The notes beneath the pieces were generated by a model. That model did not search any database and was not told the origin of the DNA. It worked only from the letters and a program-made list of their open reading frames with translations. 64,000 nucleotides of DNA from Oceanimonas doudoroffii (GTDB lineage Bacteria > Pseudomonadota > Gammaproteobacteria > Enterobacterales > Aeromonadaceae): contig NZ_NBIM01000006.1 of the NCBI RefSeq assembly GCF_002242685.1, positions 1-64,000 of the forward strand. The letters are read 5' to 3'. The position numbers and the translations under genes were made by a program. The number at the start of each line of letters is the position of its first letter. The stretch's first letter is position 1. Shown here one piece after another: positions 48,625 to 58,373 of the stretch.

Positions 48625-50073
48625 ATGACCATTTCTGCCGCCGACTGGGCCTTTGACAAGGCCGGCAGCCTTCCCTTTGTCGAGCAACTGGTGCGCCATG
48701 CCACCCAGGCGGTGGGTGATGGGCGCTGGCAACCGGGAGAGCGGCTGCCCTCCATTCGGCAACTGGCGGAGGCGCTGGGGGTCAGTCGCTTTACCGTCAC
48801 CGACGCCTACGAGCGGCTAGCCGCCGCCGGCCTGGTGGTCAGCCGCCGTGGCAGCGGCGTTTATGTTGCCCGCAGCACCCAGGCTCGCCGGCTGGTGCGG
48901 GAGGTGGATGCCTCGGCCAGTGCCATGGCCCAGGAGGTGGCACTGCTGCGGCGAGTGATGGATACCGAAACGTTTCCTTTCAAACCCGGCAGCGGTTGCC
49001 TGCCCGCCGACTGGCTGGGGGACGCCGATCTGCGTTCGGCCCTGCGTGAACTGGCGCGCCAGCCGGCCCCGCTCACCGAATATGGCTCCGTCCAGGGACA
49101 TCCGGCGCTGCGCCGGCAATTGGGATTCAGGCTGGAGCGGTATGGCATTCAGTCCGATCCGGCCCAGATCCTGATGACCGGTAGTGCTTCTCACGGCCTG
49201 GACATGGTGATGCGCGCTCTGGTCCGGCCCGGAGACCGGGTGCTGGTGGACGATCCGGGATTTTACAACTTTCAGGCCCTGATTCGATTGCACGGCGCCG
49301 TACCGGTGGCCGTGCCCAGAGACGCCGAAGGGCCGGTGCCGGCGGCCCTGCGCCTGGCATTGGAGCAGCACGGGCCCGTGCTCTATCTCACCAACTCGGT
49401 GCTGAGCAATCCCACCGGCGCCGGCGTCAGCCGCCAACGGGCGCTGCGCGTACTCAGCCTGCTGAGTGAGCGCCAGTGCTGGCTGCTGGAGGATGATATT
49501 TACGCCGACTTTGACGTTCGGCACAGCCTGCGTTTCGCCAGCCTGGCCGGGTTTGAGCGACTTATCTACACCGGTAGCCTGTCCAAAACCCTGTCGGCGG
49601 ATCTGCGGGTGGGGTTTCTGGTGAGCAACCCGGCGCTGATCGCCGAACTGACCGACATCAAGCTGATCACCGGCATGTCCACCTCCATGGCCACCGAAGA
49701 TCTGATGTACCGGTTGCTCACCGGTGGCCGCTACCGCCGCCATGTGGAGCAGCTGTGTCGGCGACTGGATGAAGTGCGTGAGCCCGTGCTGGCCCGTTTT
49801 GAATCACTGGGGTTCGGAGTGGAACACCGGCCGGTGGGCGGCTTTTTCTGCTGGCTGAAACTGCCTGGCGAGATCAGCGCCGCCGATCTCAGCCGGCGGG
49901 CGGCGGAAGAGGGCATTCTGCTGGCTCCGGGGCGTTACTTCAGCCATCAGGCCGAGGCCGACAGTTATATGCGTATCAACCCGGCGCACTGCCCGGATTC
50001 ATTGTGGCCTCAACTGGAGCGCCTGCTGGCACAATGTCAGCAGGCACCTCCCAGCCACCGCCCAACGCCTTGA
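48625..50073 (+). CDS. MocR/PdxR-type regulator (GntR HTH fused to PLP aminotransferase fold)
   Basis: The 482-residue protein joins a GntR winged HTH (about residues 15-75: LPSIRQLAEALGVSRFTVTDAYERLAAAGLVVSRRGSGVYV) to a type I aminotransferase fold (about 110-475). The PLP lysine is in LIYTGSLSKTLSADLRVGF, and SNPTGAGVSRQRA and DDIYADFDV are conserved. Such regulators respond to PLP-bound substrates. The target is unknown; an operator was not found. The start with GGGGA eight bases upstream is preferred to two earlier Mets. Its last 98 bases overlap the opposing outer-membrane factor gene. Confidence 0.9.
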   Translation: MTISAADWAFDKAGSLPFVEQLVRHATQAVGDGRWQPGERLPSIRQLAEALGVSRFTVTDAYERLAAAGLVVSRRGSGVYVARSTQARRLVREVDASASAMAQEVALLRRVMDTETFPFKPGSGCLPADWLGDADLRSALRELARQPAPLTEYGSVQGHPALRRQLGFRLERYGIQSDPAQILMTGSASHGLDMVMRALVRPGDRVLVDDPGFYNFQALIRLHGAVPVAVPRDAEGPVPAALRLALEQHGPVLYLTNSVLSNPTGAGVSRQRALRVLSLLSERQCWLLEDDIYADFDVRHSLRFASLAGFERLIYTGSLSKTLSADLRVGFLVSNPALIAELTDIKLITGMSTSMATEDLMYRLLTGGRYRRHVEQLCRRLDEVREPVLARFESLGFGVEHRPVGGFFCWLKLPGEISAADLSRRAAEEGILLAPGRYFSHQAEADSYMRINPAHCPDSLWPQLERLLAQCQQAPPSHRPTP

Positions 50074-51400
50074 ACAGGTTAACGGCGGCGTCGAGCCGAT
50101 TCTGGCGCAGGCTGGCCAGCTGCTCTTCGGCACTGAACAGGGTACGTTGGGCATCCAGCAGGGTCAGCAGCTCGTCGGCGCCTTCCCGGTAACGGACTTC
50201 GCTCAGGCGCAGGGTCTCCCGGGCTTCGGTCACAATGCGCAGTTGGCGGGCTTCCTGTGCCTGATAGAGGGCGCCGTTACCCAGGGCGTCTTCCACCTCC
50301 TTGAGGGCGGTCAGCACCGCCTGACGGTAGGTCTCGGCCAGCTCGCGCCGGCGGGACTCGCTCAGCCTTATCTCGGCCCGGCGCTGGCCGCCGTCAAACA
50401 ACACCTGGCTGAGTGACGTGCCCAGGCTCAGGGTATGGCTGGGATCCGCCAGCGATAGCAGGGCCGCACTGGCCAGACCGCCGCTGCCGGCAAGCTGCAC
50501 CGAGGGTAACAGGGCGGCACGGGCCGCACTCAGATCGGCATTTGCCGCCAGCAGGCCGGCCTCGGCGCTGGCCAGATCGGGGCGGCGCAGCAATAGTTCC
50601 GATGGCAGTCCGGGGCCGGCCGCAGGCACCGACAGTGCCATCAGCTCACCCGCCGCCGGCGCGAAGGCCTGGGGTGTCTCACCCAGCAAAATGGCCAGGG
50701 CGGACTGAGCCTGGCGGGCCTGCTCCCGCAGCGGCAGCAGGCTGGCCTCCTGAGTCAGCACGGCGGTGCGCTGGCGGTGCACTTCGCTCAGGGCGGCGGC
50801 ACCGTTACGGTATTTGGCGTCCACTATGCTCAGGTTGTTCTGCGCGATGGCCAGGTTGCGCTCGTTGATGCGCAGCCGCTCTTCGTTGGCCAGCTGCTGA
50901 AACCAGGTGTTGGCCACGGCGCCGATAAGCGTCAGCCGAGCGCTTTCAAAGTCGTAACGGCTGGCGGCCAGGTTGGCACCGGCGGCCAGCCGGACCGCCC
51001 TGTTTTTACCCCACAGATCCAGCTCGTAGTTCAGGTTCAGGCCCAGGTTGCTGCGTTCACTCGGGGAGCCTGGCTGTGACCAGTCGCGATTGCTGTTGCC
51101 GCTGGCGTTCAGGGTCGGGAACAGGGAGGCGCCGCTGGCGGCCAGTCCGGCTTCGGCCTGGCTAATGCGTTCGGCGGCAATGCGCAAATCAGGCGCATTG
51201 GTCAGTGCCCGCTCTACCAGCTGGTTCAGGGTTGGAGAGCCAAAGCCTTGCCACCATTGTCGATCCGGCGCCGTGGTGGCCTTACTCGGGCTCAGCCAGT
51301 GATCGGCCAGCGTCGGCGTGGGCAGTATCGGATCGTCATGCAGGGCGCAGCCACTCAGGGTCAGCAGTGCCAGCAGGGTTAGGGGGCGAAAAACGGTCAT
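49976..51400 (-). CDS. NodT-family outer-membrane efflux lipoprotein
   Basis: The 474-residue protein is a TolC-like outer-membrane factor with a lipobox LTLSGCALHDD (Cys18), so it is acylated. Two OEP repeats of long helices and beta strands include NAPDLRIAAERISQAEAGLAASGASLFPTLNASG and SYRQAVLTALKEVEDALGNG-like segments, with ELDLWGKNRAVRLAAGANLAASRYDFE typical of the family. It is the last gene of macA-macB-OMF and completes the tripartite pump. It has a 98-base convergent overlap with the MocR gene. Confidence 0.92.
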   Translation of the reverse strand: MTVFRPLTLLALLTLSGCALHDDPILPTPTLADHWLSPSKATTAPDRQWWQGFGSPTLNQLVERALTNAPDLRIAAERISQAEAGLAASGASLFPTLNASGNSNRDWSQPGSPSERSNLGLNLNYELDLWGKNRAVRLAAGANLAASRYDFESARLTLIGAVANTWFQQLANEERLRINERNLAIAQNNLSIVDAKYRNGAAALSEVHRQRTAVLTQEASLLPLREQARQAQSALAILLGETPQAFAPAAGELMALSVPAAGPGLPSELLLRRPDLASAEAGLLAANADLSAARAALLPSVQLAGSGGLASAALLSLADPSHTLSLGTSLSQVLFDGGQRRAEIRLSESRRRELAETYRQAVLTALKEVEDALGNGALYQAQEARQLRIVTEARETLRLSEVRYREGADELLTLLDAQRTLFSAEEQLASLRQNRLDAAVNLFKALGGGWEVPADIVPAGAPVEATMNPGSAPG

Positions 51401-51404
51401 GGTG

Positions 51405-53333
51405 TTACTCCGAAGCCAGGGCCACAACGGGGTTCATGCGGGCGGCCTTGCGTGCCGGCAGCCAGCCAAAGATCAGGCCGGTAATAAAGGCACAGCCAAA
51501 GGCGAGCAGCACCGGTGCCGGTGAGAAATGCACCGGAATGTCAAAGCGGCTCACCAGGGCGGCGGCACTCAAGCCCAGTACCACGCCAATGGCACCACCC
51601 AGGGCCGACACCACCAGTGCCTCGGTCAGAAACTGCTGCTGTATATGGCGGCCGCGGGCACCGGTAGCAATGCGAATTCCGATTTCGCGGGTGCGCTCGG
51701 TCACGCTCACCAGCATGATGTTCATTACTCCTATCCCCCCCACCAACAGCGAAATGGCGGCAATGGAGCCCAGCAGCCAGGTAAAGGTTTGAGTGGTGGC
51801 CGACACCGTATCGATAAGGGAAGACATGTTGCGAATCTGAAAGTCTTCCACCCCATGGCGGGCCAGCAGCAGCCGGTGAATGTCGGCCTCGGTGTCATTG
51901 ATGGTCGCCACCTCCTGTACCGACACGGTTATGTTGCGCAGGAACTGCTGGCCGAACAGCCGCAACCCGCCGGTGGTATAGGGCACAAACACCACATCGT
52001 CCTGATCCTGGCCCCAGGGCGAGGCCCCCCGAGTTTCCATGACGCCAATCACCTGAAACAGAATGTTGTTGACCATCACGTATTGTCCCAGGGGATCCTG
52101 CCCCGGAAACAGCGCATCCACCACCGACTGCCCCAGCACCGCGACGGTGGCGTAGTTGCGTTCATCCTCGGCGGTAAAGAAGGTGCCGGCGCTCGGACTC
52201 CACTGCCGGGCCAGCGTAAAGTCGGCGGAGGTGGCGTTGATCTCCGGGCTGTGATCCCGATTGCCCACTCTCAGGGTGGCGCTGCCTCCCAGCTCGGGCA
52301 CCGCCGCCGTAACGTTATCGAGTCCCTTTATCGCCTCCATGTCGGCGGGCACCAGGGTGGAGGTGGCGTGCCGTCCCCACTGGTTGGGCGCGCCGGGGCG
52401 CACCACCAGCAGGTTGCTGCCCATGGCGCTGATGCTCTGCACCACCTGTTGCTGGGAGCCGTTGCCAATGGCCAGCATGGTGATCACCGAGGCCACGCCA
52501 ATCACGATGCCGAGCAGGGTGAGGGCGGCGCGAAACAGGTTGCTTTGCAGGGAGCGAAAGGCGGTGCGCACCGCTTCCTGCAGTTCGTTGGCCAGCGAGC
52601 CGCCGGTCTGATGCCGGCTTCTTGCCGGCATCACCGGGCGCTCCGTCGCCGGCTCAGAATCTGCCACTATACGACCGTCACTGATTTCAATGCGCCGATC
52701 GGCCTGGGCCGCCACGCCGGCATCGTGGGTGATCAGGATCACGGTATGGCCCTGGCGGGCCAGATCGGTCAGCAGCGCCATCACTTCGGCGCCGCTTTTG
52801 CTGTCGAGGGCGCCGGTGGGCTCGTCGGCCAGAATGATGTCGCCACCGTTCATCAGCGCCCGGGCAATGGATACCCGTTGCTGCTGGCCGCCGGAAAGTT
52901 GCCCCGGGCGATTGTCGAGTCGATGCTCCAGCCCCAGCCTGGCCAGCAGACCGGCGGCCTGCTGCCGCCGCGCCGCCCGCGGCAGACCGGAATAAATGGC
53001 CGGCACTTCCACGTTTTCCCGCGCGCTCAGCCCGCCCAGCAGGTGATAACTCTGAAACACAAAGCCAAAGGTCTCCCGGCGCAGGGCGGCCAGTTCGTCG
53101 GGGTCAAGGCTGGCCACATCGTGGCCCAGCAGCCGGTATTCACCGTCGTCGGGCTGGTCCAGGCAGCCGAGAATGTGCATCAGGGTCGACTTGCCCGAGC
53201 CGGAGCTGCCCATGATGGCGACGAATTCGCCGGCGTAAATATCCAGGTCAATGCCGTGCAGCACGCGAGTGGTCAGCTCGCCGCTGCCATATTCCCGCAC
53301 TATGCCGCGCAAGGAGATCAGTGGCGTGCTCAT
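51405..53333 (-). CDS. macB: MacB-type ABC export permease/ATPase
   Basis: The 642-residue protein has an N-terminal ABC domain with Walker [10 protein letters not shown] (42-50), signature [17 protein letters not shown], Walker [15 protein letters not shown]. The C-terminal part has four membrane helices and a large periplasmic domain (about 270-530). MacB works mechanotransmissively with MacA and an outer-membrane factor to pump substrates from the periplasm. The start shares one base with the macA stop. Substrates of the family include macrolides, enterotoxin and siderophores (PvdT). The adjacent iron genes favour siderophore-related work here, as an inference. Confidence 0.94.
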   Translation of the reverse strand: MSTPLISLRGIVREYGSGELTTRVLHGIDLDIYAGEFVAIMGSSGSGKSTLMHILGCLDQPDDGEYRLLGHDVASLDPDELAALRRETFGFVFQSYHLLGGLSARENVEVPAIYSGLPRAARRQQAAGLLARLGLEHRLDNRPGQLSGGQQQRVSIARALMNGGDIILADEPTGALDSKSGAEVMALLTDLARQGHTVILITHDAGVAAQADRRIEISDGRIVADSEPATERPVMPARSRHQTGGSLANELQEAVRTAFRSLQSNLFRAALTLLGIVIGVASVITMLAIGNGSQQQVVQSISAMGSNLLVVRPGAPNQWGRHATSTLVPADMEAIKGLDNVTAAVPELGGSATLRVGNRDHSPEINATSADFTLARQWSPSAGTFFTAEDERNYATVAVLGQSVVDALFPGQDPLGQYVMVNNILFQVIGVMETRGASPWGQDQDDVVFVPYTTGGLRLFGQQFLRNITVSVQEVATINDTEADIHRLLLARHGVEDFQIRNMSSLIDTVSATTQTFTWLLGSIAAISLLVGGIGVMNIMLVSVTERTREIGIRIATGARGRHIQQQFLTEALVVSALGGAIGVVLGLSAAALVSRFDIPVHFSPAPVLLAFGCAFITGLIFGWLPARKAARMNPVVALASE

Positions 53334-54487
53334 CAGAAACGCATCCTCATTCGGGGGCGGCGTTCACTCTGATCGCCGGTGCCGGCGGCCAGGTTCAGCA
53401 CCACGCGCTCACCCGGCTCAAGGCCACTGATGATTTCGGCTTGAATGCGGTCGCTGACCCCCAGCTGCACCGTGCGCGGCTCAGTTTGGCCATCGGCATT
53501 CAGCACCTTGACCCGGGCCCGATCGACCTGTTCCGGTGAAGCAAAGCGCAACGCCGACACCGGCACCAGCACCACATCGTGCGCCTCGGCCTGCACAAAA
53601 AACACCTGAGTGGTCATTTGTGTCATCAGCCGCCCTTCCGGGTTGTCGATATCAAACAGGGCGTTGTAGAGCACCACGTTGTTTTCCACTACCGGGGTCG
53701 GCTCAACCTTGCGCAGCCGGCTGTGCCAGCGTCGGCGAGCATCCCCCAGGGTGGTGAAGTACACCTTCATGTCCGGGGTCAGCCGGTTGACGTCGGCTTC
53801 CGACACTCGCGCCTGCACCGTCATGGTGGCCAGGTTGGCGATACGCATCAGGGTGGGGGCCTGCTGGTTGGTGTTCAGGGTTTGTCCCTGGCGGGAGTCG
53901 ATGCTTACCACTGTGCCGTCCATGGGGGCATAGATACGGGCATAGTCCAGGTTGGCTTCGTCGGCGCGCAGGCTGGACTCGGTCTGGCTGATCTGGGCCT
54001 TGAGCGCCTCCACCTGGGCTTGTGCCGAGTGCAGCCCGGCCTCGGCACTTTGCACCGCTTCCCGTGATGTGGCGTTTTCCGCCATCAGCCGTTGCTGGCG
54101 CTGGTGCTGAATGCGGGCCAGGGTCAGCTGGGCCTGGCGGTCCTTGAGCTGGGCCTGCTGGTTGCGTAGCTGAGCCCGGCTGGCATCTACCTGGGCCAGA
54201 TACACCGTGGGGTCGATTTCCGCCAGCAGATCGCCGGCTTTGACCTGGTCGCCCACTTCCACATGGATCACCTCGAGCTGGCCCGATACCTGGGCCCCCA
54301 CGTCCACATGGTCGCTGGGTTGCAGAATGCCGGTGGCGGTGACCAGGCTACTGAGGTCACCCCGCTGCACCTCGGCCGTAACCGGCGCCGAAGGGGTCTG
54401 GTCGCCAAACCATTGCGCATAACCCAGCGTGCCCGCCAAGGCGAGCACCAGCAACGCCACTACCCAAATCGAGAAGGATTTTTTCAT
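53333..54487 (-). CDS. macA: MacA-type periplasmic adaptor subunit
   Basis: The 384-residue membrane-fusion protein has an N-terminal membrane anchor (about 7-26), a biotinyl-lipoyl domain split by a long helical hairpin (about 95-175, [29 protein letters not shown]), a beta-barrel and a membrane-proximal domain. It links MacB to the outer-membrane factor. It opens the operon; no Shine-Dalgarno or Fur box is evident before it. In P. aeruginosa the equivalent PvdR belongs to a pyoverdine recycling pump. Confidence 0.92.
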   Translation of the reverse strand: MKKSFSIWVVALLVLALAGTLGYAQWFGDQTPSAPVTAEVQRGDLSSLVTATGILQPSDHVDVGAQVSGQLEVIHVEVGDQVKAGDLLAEIDPTVYLAQVDASRAQLRNQQAQLKDRQAQLTLARIQHQRQQRLMAENATSREAVQSAEAGLHSAQAQVEALKAQISQTESSLRADEANLDYARIYAPMDGTVVSIDSRQGQTLNTNQQAPTLMRIANLATMTVQARVSEADVNRLTPDMKVYFTTLGDARRRWHSRLRKVEPTPVVENNVVLYNALFDIDNPEGRLMTQMTTQVFFVQAEAHDVVLVPVSALRFASPEQVDRARVKVLNADGQTEPRTVQLGVSDRIQAEIISGLEPGERVVLNLAAGTGDQSERRPRMRMRF

Positions 54488-54660
54488 CTTGTTCGCAGTT
54501 GCAATACGCCCCGGTGATGCTCAGCCGGACGGCAAGTGAATAAGGGCGGCCATTGAAACCGCTAAATGTCACCAAAGTTTGTCAGCGGGTTACAAATGCG
54601 ACGTGAGCGCGGCCGCCGGGAGTATGGCCGACGGTCGCGAAGTCAGGAGGGAAGGGGGAA

Positions 54661-55497
54661 TCAGGCCAGGCCGATCAGGGCTCGGGCCTGTTGTTCGGCG
54701 GCGCGGCCGTAGACACCGGCGATGACGTCATTACGCTGCTGCATGGGGCTGGCAGTGTTCAAAGCCAATGGCGTCTCGGCGGTTTCCGTTGTGCCGGCGT
54801 CGCGCGGTTCGTCGCCGGTGGCGCGGTTATCGGTGCCGCCGCGTTGTTGCTCTCTCAGCTCGCTGCGGGCCTCGGCAATCAGTTGTTCGGCCTGGGCCGC
54901 GGCGCTGCGATCGGCCTGGGACGGCTCCGCCGGCGCCAGGGCGGCGGCCTTGATTTGCCGCATTTTTTCAATGGTGGCTTCCGGGTCGCCGGGCACCGGT
55001 GACATGTCCACCTGAACGGAACCTTCCACCGCATAGCGTTTGCCGTCGGGGCCGGTTTCGTACTCGTAGCTGGGTGAGCCCGCATGCTGGCCGCCCACGG
55101 CGGCATGCTGCTGTTCATGGGTGCGCACTTCCTGATCCCGCAGCTTGAGATCGTTCAGCTCCAGCACCTCCTCCTCGGACATGGGTTCGCCGGACGGCTT
55201 AGTGGGGCGGGAAGTGTCCTCGACGGACTGCCGTTCGTTGTCGGCGTCGGCGCTTTCTGCGTTGTCGACGTTTTCGTCCTCGGCCGGTGCCGCCTCATTA
55301 CCGGTTTTTCGGCCTTGAGCGTCATACAGGGCCACTTCGTCATTGCCGCGCTCCCGGCGCGGATCGCGGCCGGCAAAGGCATCGGCCTGCTCGGCAGGAG
55401 GCACCCGTTCGCGCTGTTCATTGTCCTGGCGTGGCTGGCTGCCAACGGTGGGGGCGGGGGCAAACAGGGCGTCGTTGAGCCGGTTGTCGATGTTCAT
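54661..55497 (-). CDS. SprA-related putative metalloprotease (CJM1_0395 type)
   Basis: The 278-residue protein has a long acidic, disordered N-terminal half and a conserved core. That core is LKLRDQEVRTHEQQHAAVGGQHAG with HEQQH at residues 127-131, then SPSYEYETGPDGKRYAVEGSVQVDMSPVPGDPEATIEKMRQIKAAALAPAEPSQADRSAAAQAEQLI. I recognise this as the SprA-related family annotated as putative metalloproteases; activity is not proven. No signal peptide is seen. It is divergent from the iron operon and does not look related to it. Confidence 0.8.
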   Translation of the reverse strand: MNIDNRLNDALFAPAPTVGSQPRQDNEQRERVPPAEQADAFAGRDPRRERGNDEVALYDAQGRKTGNEAAPAEDENVDNAESADADNERQSVEDTSRPTKPSGEPMSEEEVLELNDLKLRDQEVRTHEQQHAAVGGQHAGSPSYEYETGPDGKRYAVEGSVQVDMSPVPGDPEATIEKMRQIKAAALAPAEPSQADRSAAAQAEQLIAEARSELREQQRGGTDNRATGDEPRDAGTTETAETPLALNTASPMQQRNDVIAGVYGRAAEQQARALIGLA

Positions 55498-55605
55498 GGC
55501 GCCTCATCCAATGACTCAAATGAATTGTTTGATTATTCACCATTACGGCCAAACAGGAAAGCGAGCGGCAGAAATTCATCGCCGCCTGAAAATGCAAGTG
55601 ATGTT

Positions 55606-55624
55606 GACAATGATTCTCAATGGT
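55606..55624 (+). promoter_or_regulatory. Fur-box-like site before the iron operon
   Basis: GACAATGATTCTCAATGGT matches 12 of 19 positions of the classical Fur box, strongest in its left half. It lies about 45 bases ahead of the first gene of the nine-gene operon and predicts iron repression. Confidence 0.7.
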
Positions 55625-55668
55625 GGAATATTCGGCCGGTTTTCGTTGACCGGAGCCTTCCTTTTCTC

Positions 55669-56289
55669 ATGTTCGGCCCTGCTTCCCGTGCCAGCCAGCT
55701 CCCTCGCTGGGTGCGCCCGGTTCACACCTACAGCTCAATGCTTATGTTGTTGATTATGCTGTTTTTTACCGCCACCGGACTGACCCTCAACAATCGTCAG
55801 TGGCTGCCCGAGTCCGTGCCCGAGCAGGAAACCGAGCTGGTCCTGCCCGAGTCGTTCGCCACCACGGCGCTGTGGCAACAGGATCCCTTGCTGGCGGCGG
55901 GCCAGGTGTGGCAATGGCTCAAGGCCGAGCAGCAACTGGCCGGCGGTGAGGTGCGTTTCGACTGGACCGCCGACGAAGGTGTGCTCTTTATCGACGTCAA
56001 GCGCCCTGGTGGTTACAGCCTGGCGGAAGTGATTCCGGAAGAGGGCACCGTGCTGGTCACCCAGCGCGGTTTCGGCTGGATGGCGGTGCTTAACGATCTG
56101 CACATGGGCCGCTACGCCGGCCCGGCGTGGAGCTGGTTTATCGATGTATCCGCCGCCGTCATGCTGCTGTTCACCCTGACCGGCTTCTGGCTGGTGCTGC
56201 CCATGCGGCGCAAGCGCGGTCGCCTGCTGGCGGCCACCGGCCTGGGCTGTGTGCTGATGGCCGGCCTGTATCTGCTGATCCTTTACTGA
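55669..56289 (+). CDS. PepSY-domain inner-membrane protein (FpvG-like)
   Basis: The 206-residue protein has an N-terminal helix (SSMLMLLIMLFFTATGLTLNN), a periplasmic PepSY-like domain (about 45-135) and two C-terminal helices, with HTYSSMLMLL containing the His that such proteins use for heme or metal. It resembles the PepSY-type membrane proteins involved in iron reduction, such as FpvG of the pyoverdine iron-release system. A longer in-frame reading runs upstream through the divergent gene and is rejected. The start lacks a good Shine-Dalgarno, so it is provisional. It lies behind a Fur-like box and begins the operon. Confidence 0.83.
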   Translation: MFGPASRASQLPRWVRPVHTYSSMLMLLIMLFFTATGLTLNNRQWLPESVPEQETELVLPESFATTALWQQDPLLAAGQVWQWLKAEQQLAGGEVRFDWTADEGVLFIDVKRPGGYSLAEVIPEEGTVLVTQRGFGWMAVLNDLHMGRYAGPAWSWFIDVSAAVMLLFTLTGFWLVLPMRRKRGRLLAATGLGCVLMAGLYLLILY

Positions 56290-56301
56290 GTGGAGATTGT
56301 C

Positions 56302-56787
56302 ATGAAAAAGCCCCTGCTGGCCCTGATGCTGTGTGCCGCCCCGGCCATGGCACAACCGGTGAACATCGAGATCTCCCTGCCCGAAGGCAGCGGCGGCGGC
56401 CACTACCGGCCCTATGTGGCCGTCTGGGTGGAAAACGACCGGCAGCAACCGGTCAAAACCCTGGCGGTGTGGCGCAAGGAAAGCGACTGGCTCAAAGACA
56501 TGCGCCGCTGGTGGCGCAAGGCCGGTCGCTACGATCAGGGCGAACTGGATGCGGTCACCTCCGCCACCCGCAAGCCGGGGCAATACCGGCTGAGCTGGGA
56601 TGGCACCGATCAGGCCGGTGAACCGGTGGCCCCGGGCAAGTACCGCCTCAACGTGGAAGCGGCCCGGGAACACGGCAACCGCAGCCTGGTGCGCCAGGTT
56701 ATCGAACTCGGCGGCGAGCCCGCCCGGTATCATCTCAAGCCCACGGAAGAGCTGGGCGACGTCATTATCAGCACAGGAGCACAATAA
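56302..56787 (+). CDS. DUF2271 periplasmic protein
   Basis: The 161-residue protein has a signal peptide (MKKPLLALMLCAAPAMA, cut after AMA). It then has a beta-rich fold with the DUF2271 pattern: HYRPYVAVWVENDRQQPVKTLAVWRKESDWLKDMRRWWRKAG, followed by DAVTSATRKPGQYRLSWDGTDQAGEPVAPGKYRLNVEAAREHG. DUF2271 genes usually sit beside PepSY and DUF4198 genes in iron-regulated operons, as here. The exact role is unknown. The ATG at 56302 has GGAG six bases upstream. Confidence 0.85.
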   Translation: MKKPLLALMLCAAPAMAQPVNIEISLPEGSGGGHYRPYVAVWVENDRQQPVKTLAVWRKESDWLKDMRRWWRKAGRYDQGELDAVTSATRKPGQYRLSWDGTDQAGEPVAPGKYRLNVEAAREHGNRSLVRQVIELGGEPARYHLKPTEELGDVIISTGAQ

Positions 56788-56788
56788 C

Positions 56789-57598
56789 GTGAAAAAAATA
56801 AAGGCCTCTATCGCCGCCCTGGCCCTGCTGGCCGGCAGCGTCAGCGCCCACCCGCTGTGGATGCTGCCCAGCGAATTCAGCCTGTCTGTTGAAGAAGCGA
56901 AATGGATCACCGTGGACGCCACCGCTTCCCACGGTGTGTTCAGCTTTGACAAGCCGGTTGGCCTTGATTACGTCACCGTCTACAACCCGGCCAACGAGCC
57001 CGGCCGTATCGGCTCTTACTTCAAGGGCCAGCGCCGCAGCGTGTTTGATCTGGAGCTGACCGACAGCGGCACCTACAAGGTGGAGCTGCGCACCCCCGAG
57101 CGTTACATCACCAACTATGTGATTGGCAAGCGCAACACCCAGCGCCGTATTTTCGGCAACAAGCAGGAAGTGCAGGAGCAACTGCCCGAGGCCGCCCGCG
57201 AGGTGACCACCTATGCGGTGCAGAGCATCAGCGCCTTTTATGTGACCAAGCAGGCCCCGTCCCGTGAGGTGCTGGCCGCCACCGGCAAGGGCTTTGAGCT
57301 CGACGCCCTGACCCACCCCAGCGACATTGTCGTGGGCGAAGAGGCCGGGTTCCGTTTCACCTTCAATGGCGAGCCGGTCAAGGATCTCAAGGTGGAAGTG
57401 GTGCCTTACGGCACCAACTACCGGGATGACCGCCGCCAGACCGAACTGATGACCGACGCCAACGGCGAGGTGCATTTCACCCCCGAACAGGGTGGCCCGC
57501 ACCTGTTGAGTACCGGCCTGCGTCAGCCCGTCGACAGCCCGCTGGCGGATCAGGCCGGGGTGAATTACCTGCTTACCTTTGAAGCCATGCCCGAATAA
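56789..57598 (+). CDS. DUF4198 periplasmic protein
   Basis: The 269-residue product starts with GTG, spaced nine bases from AGGAG, and has a signal peptide (MKKIKASIAALALLAGSVSA). The mature protein begins HPLWMLPSEFSLS, whose N-terminal His could bind metal, followed by two Ig-like modules, the second with GEPVKDLKVEVVPYGTNYRDDRRQTELMTDANGEVHFTPEQGGPHLL. Family members occur with metal-transport genes and may bind or carry metal. It begins one base after the DUF2271 stop. Confidence 0.86.
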   Translation: MKKIKASIAALALLAGSVSAHPLWMLPSEFSLSVEEAKWITVDATASHGVFSFDKPVGLDYVTVYNPANEPGRIGSYFKGQRRSVFDLELTDSGTYKVELRTPERYITNYVIGKRNTQRRIFGNKQEVQEQLPEAAREVTTYAVQSISAFYVTKQAPSREVLAATGKGFELDALTHPSDIVVGEEAGFRFTFNGEPVKDLKVEVVPYGTNYRDDRRQTELMTDANGEVHFTPEQGGPHLLSTGLRQPVDSPLADQAGVNYLLTFEAMPE

Positions 57599-57608
57599 GG
57601 AGACCACC

Positions 57609-57908
57609 ATGTTGCGAGCCCTGCTGCTGTGTGCGGGGCTGGGGCTGGCCGCCCCGGCCTCGGCCCACTATCCGGTGATGGACTGCAGCCGAAACGGCGA
57701 CAGCGTGGACTGTCGCGTCGGTTACAGCGACGGCACCCTGGCCAAAGGCGCCGAGGTGGTGATGTTCAGCTACGATGACGACGAAATCGCCCGGGCCGAG
57801 GCCGATGCCCGCTCCGAGGTGCACTTCCCCTGGAGTGAGCAGGAGTTCTACATTCAGTTCGACGCCGGCCACGAGCAGCCGGCGGAATTTGATTATGTCG
57901 AGCTCTGA
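57609..57908 (+). CDS. small periplasmic protein of the iron operon
   Basis: This 99-residue protein is unrecognised. It has a signal peptide (MLRALLLCAGLGLAAPASA), then HYPVMDCSRNGDSVDCRVGYSDGTLAKGAEVVMFSYDDDEIARAEADARSEV. The mature N-terminal His and two cysteines, and its small beta-rich appearance, resemble the metal-binding accessory proteins around it. It overlaps the next gene by 14 bases. AAGGAG precedes the ATG. Confidence 0.75.
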   Translation: MLRALLLCAGLGLAAPASAHYPVMDCSRNGDSVDCRVGYSDGTLAKGAEVVMFSYDDDEIARAEADARSEVHFPWSEQEFYIQFDAGHEQPAEFDYVEL

Positions 57909-58371
57909 ACTGAGCGTGGAGAGTCTGGAGCGGGTGCCGCCCAATGACGGCCGGCGCGAAACCCTCTGGGTCATGCTCACCCTGGCGCTGGTGCTGCTGG
58001 CTGGCGCCGCCGGCATTACTTGGCGCCAGCAGGTCACCCTCACCGCCGCTCCGCACACCGCCCTTAGCACTCCGGGCAGCCGGTTGCTCACCGAGCTGGC
58101 CATCGCTGCCGAGGAGATTCGCTTTATGACTCCGGAGGGCGAGGCCTGGCCCACAGTGACGCGGCTGGCCGAACTGGGCGTGCCCCCCTTTGACCGCCCT
58201 GAGCTTGTCTGGCAGCAGCCGGAAGCGGCCTGCTACAGCACCACAGAGCCGACCACGGGTGCGGCCTTTACGCTCTGGCTGGCGCCGGAAGGCGGCCTGT
58301 TTTACCACCCCGGTGGTGAGGCGCTGCACCACTGCCGGGATCTGGCCCACTGGACCAAAATGGATAAATAA
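57895..58371 (+). CDS. DUF6162-type membrane-anchored protein (FpvK-like, tentative)
   Basis: The 158-residue protein has one N-terminal membrane helix (about 25-42: LWVMLTLALVLLAGAAGIT) and a periplasmic domain with several Cys/His (ACYSTTEPTTG, YHPGGEALHHCRDLAHW). The paired Cys and HH pattern near the C-terminus suggests metal or redox function. I place it in the DUF6162 group that accompanies metal ABC transporters, with moderate confidence. It overlaps the previous gene by 14 bases and is two bases from the binding-protein gene. Confidence 0.68.
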   Translation: MSSSELSVESLERVPPNDGRRETLWVMLTLALVLLAGAAGITWRQQVTLTAAPHTALSTPGSRLLTELAIAAEEIRFMTPEGEAWPTVTRLAELGVPPFDRPELVWQQPEAACYSTTEPTTGAAFTLWLAPEGGLFYHPGGEALHHCRDLAHWTKMDK

Positions 58372-58373
58372 CA

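Noticed and set aside
51528..53372. A 614-codon open frame opposite macB
   Set aside because: It mirrors the macB coding sequence, has typical antisense composition and no recognisable domain.
55084..55668. A long N-terminal extension of the PepSY gene
   Set aside because: This part lies antisense to the SprA-like gene and crosses the Fur-like box. The PepSY family begins near the ATG at 55669.
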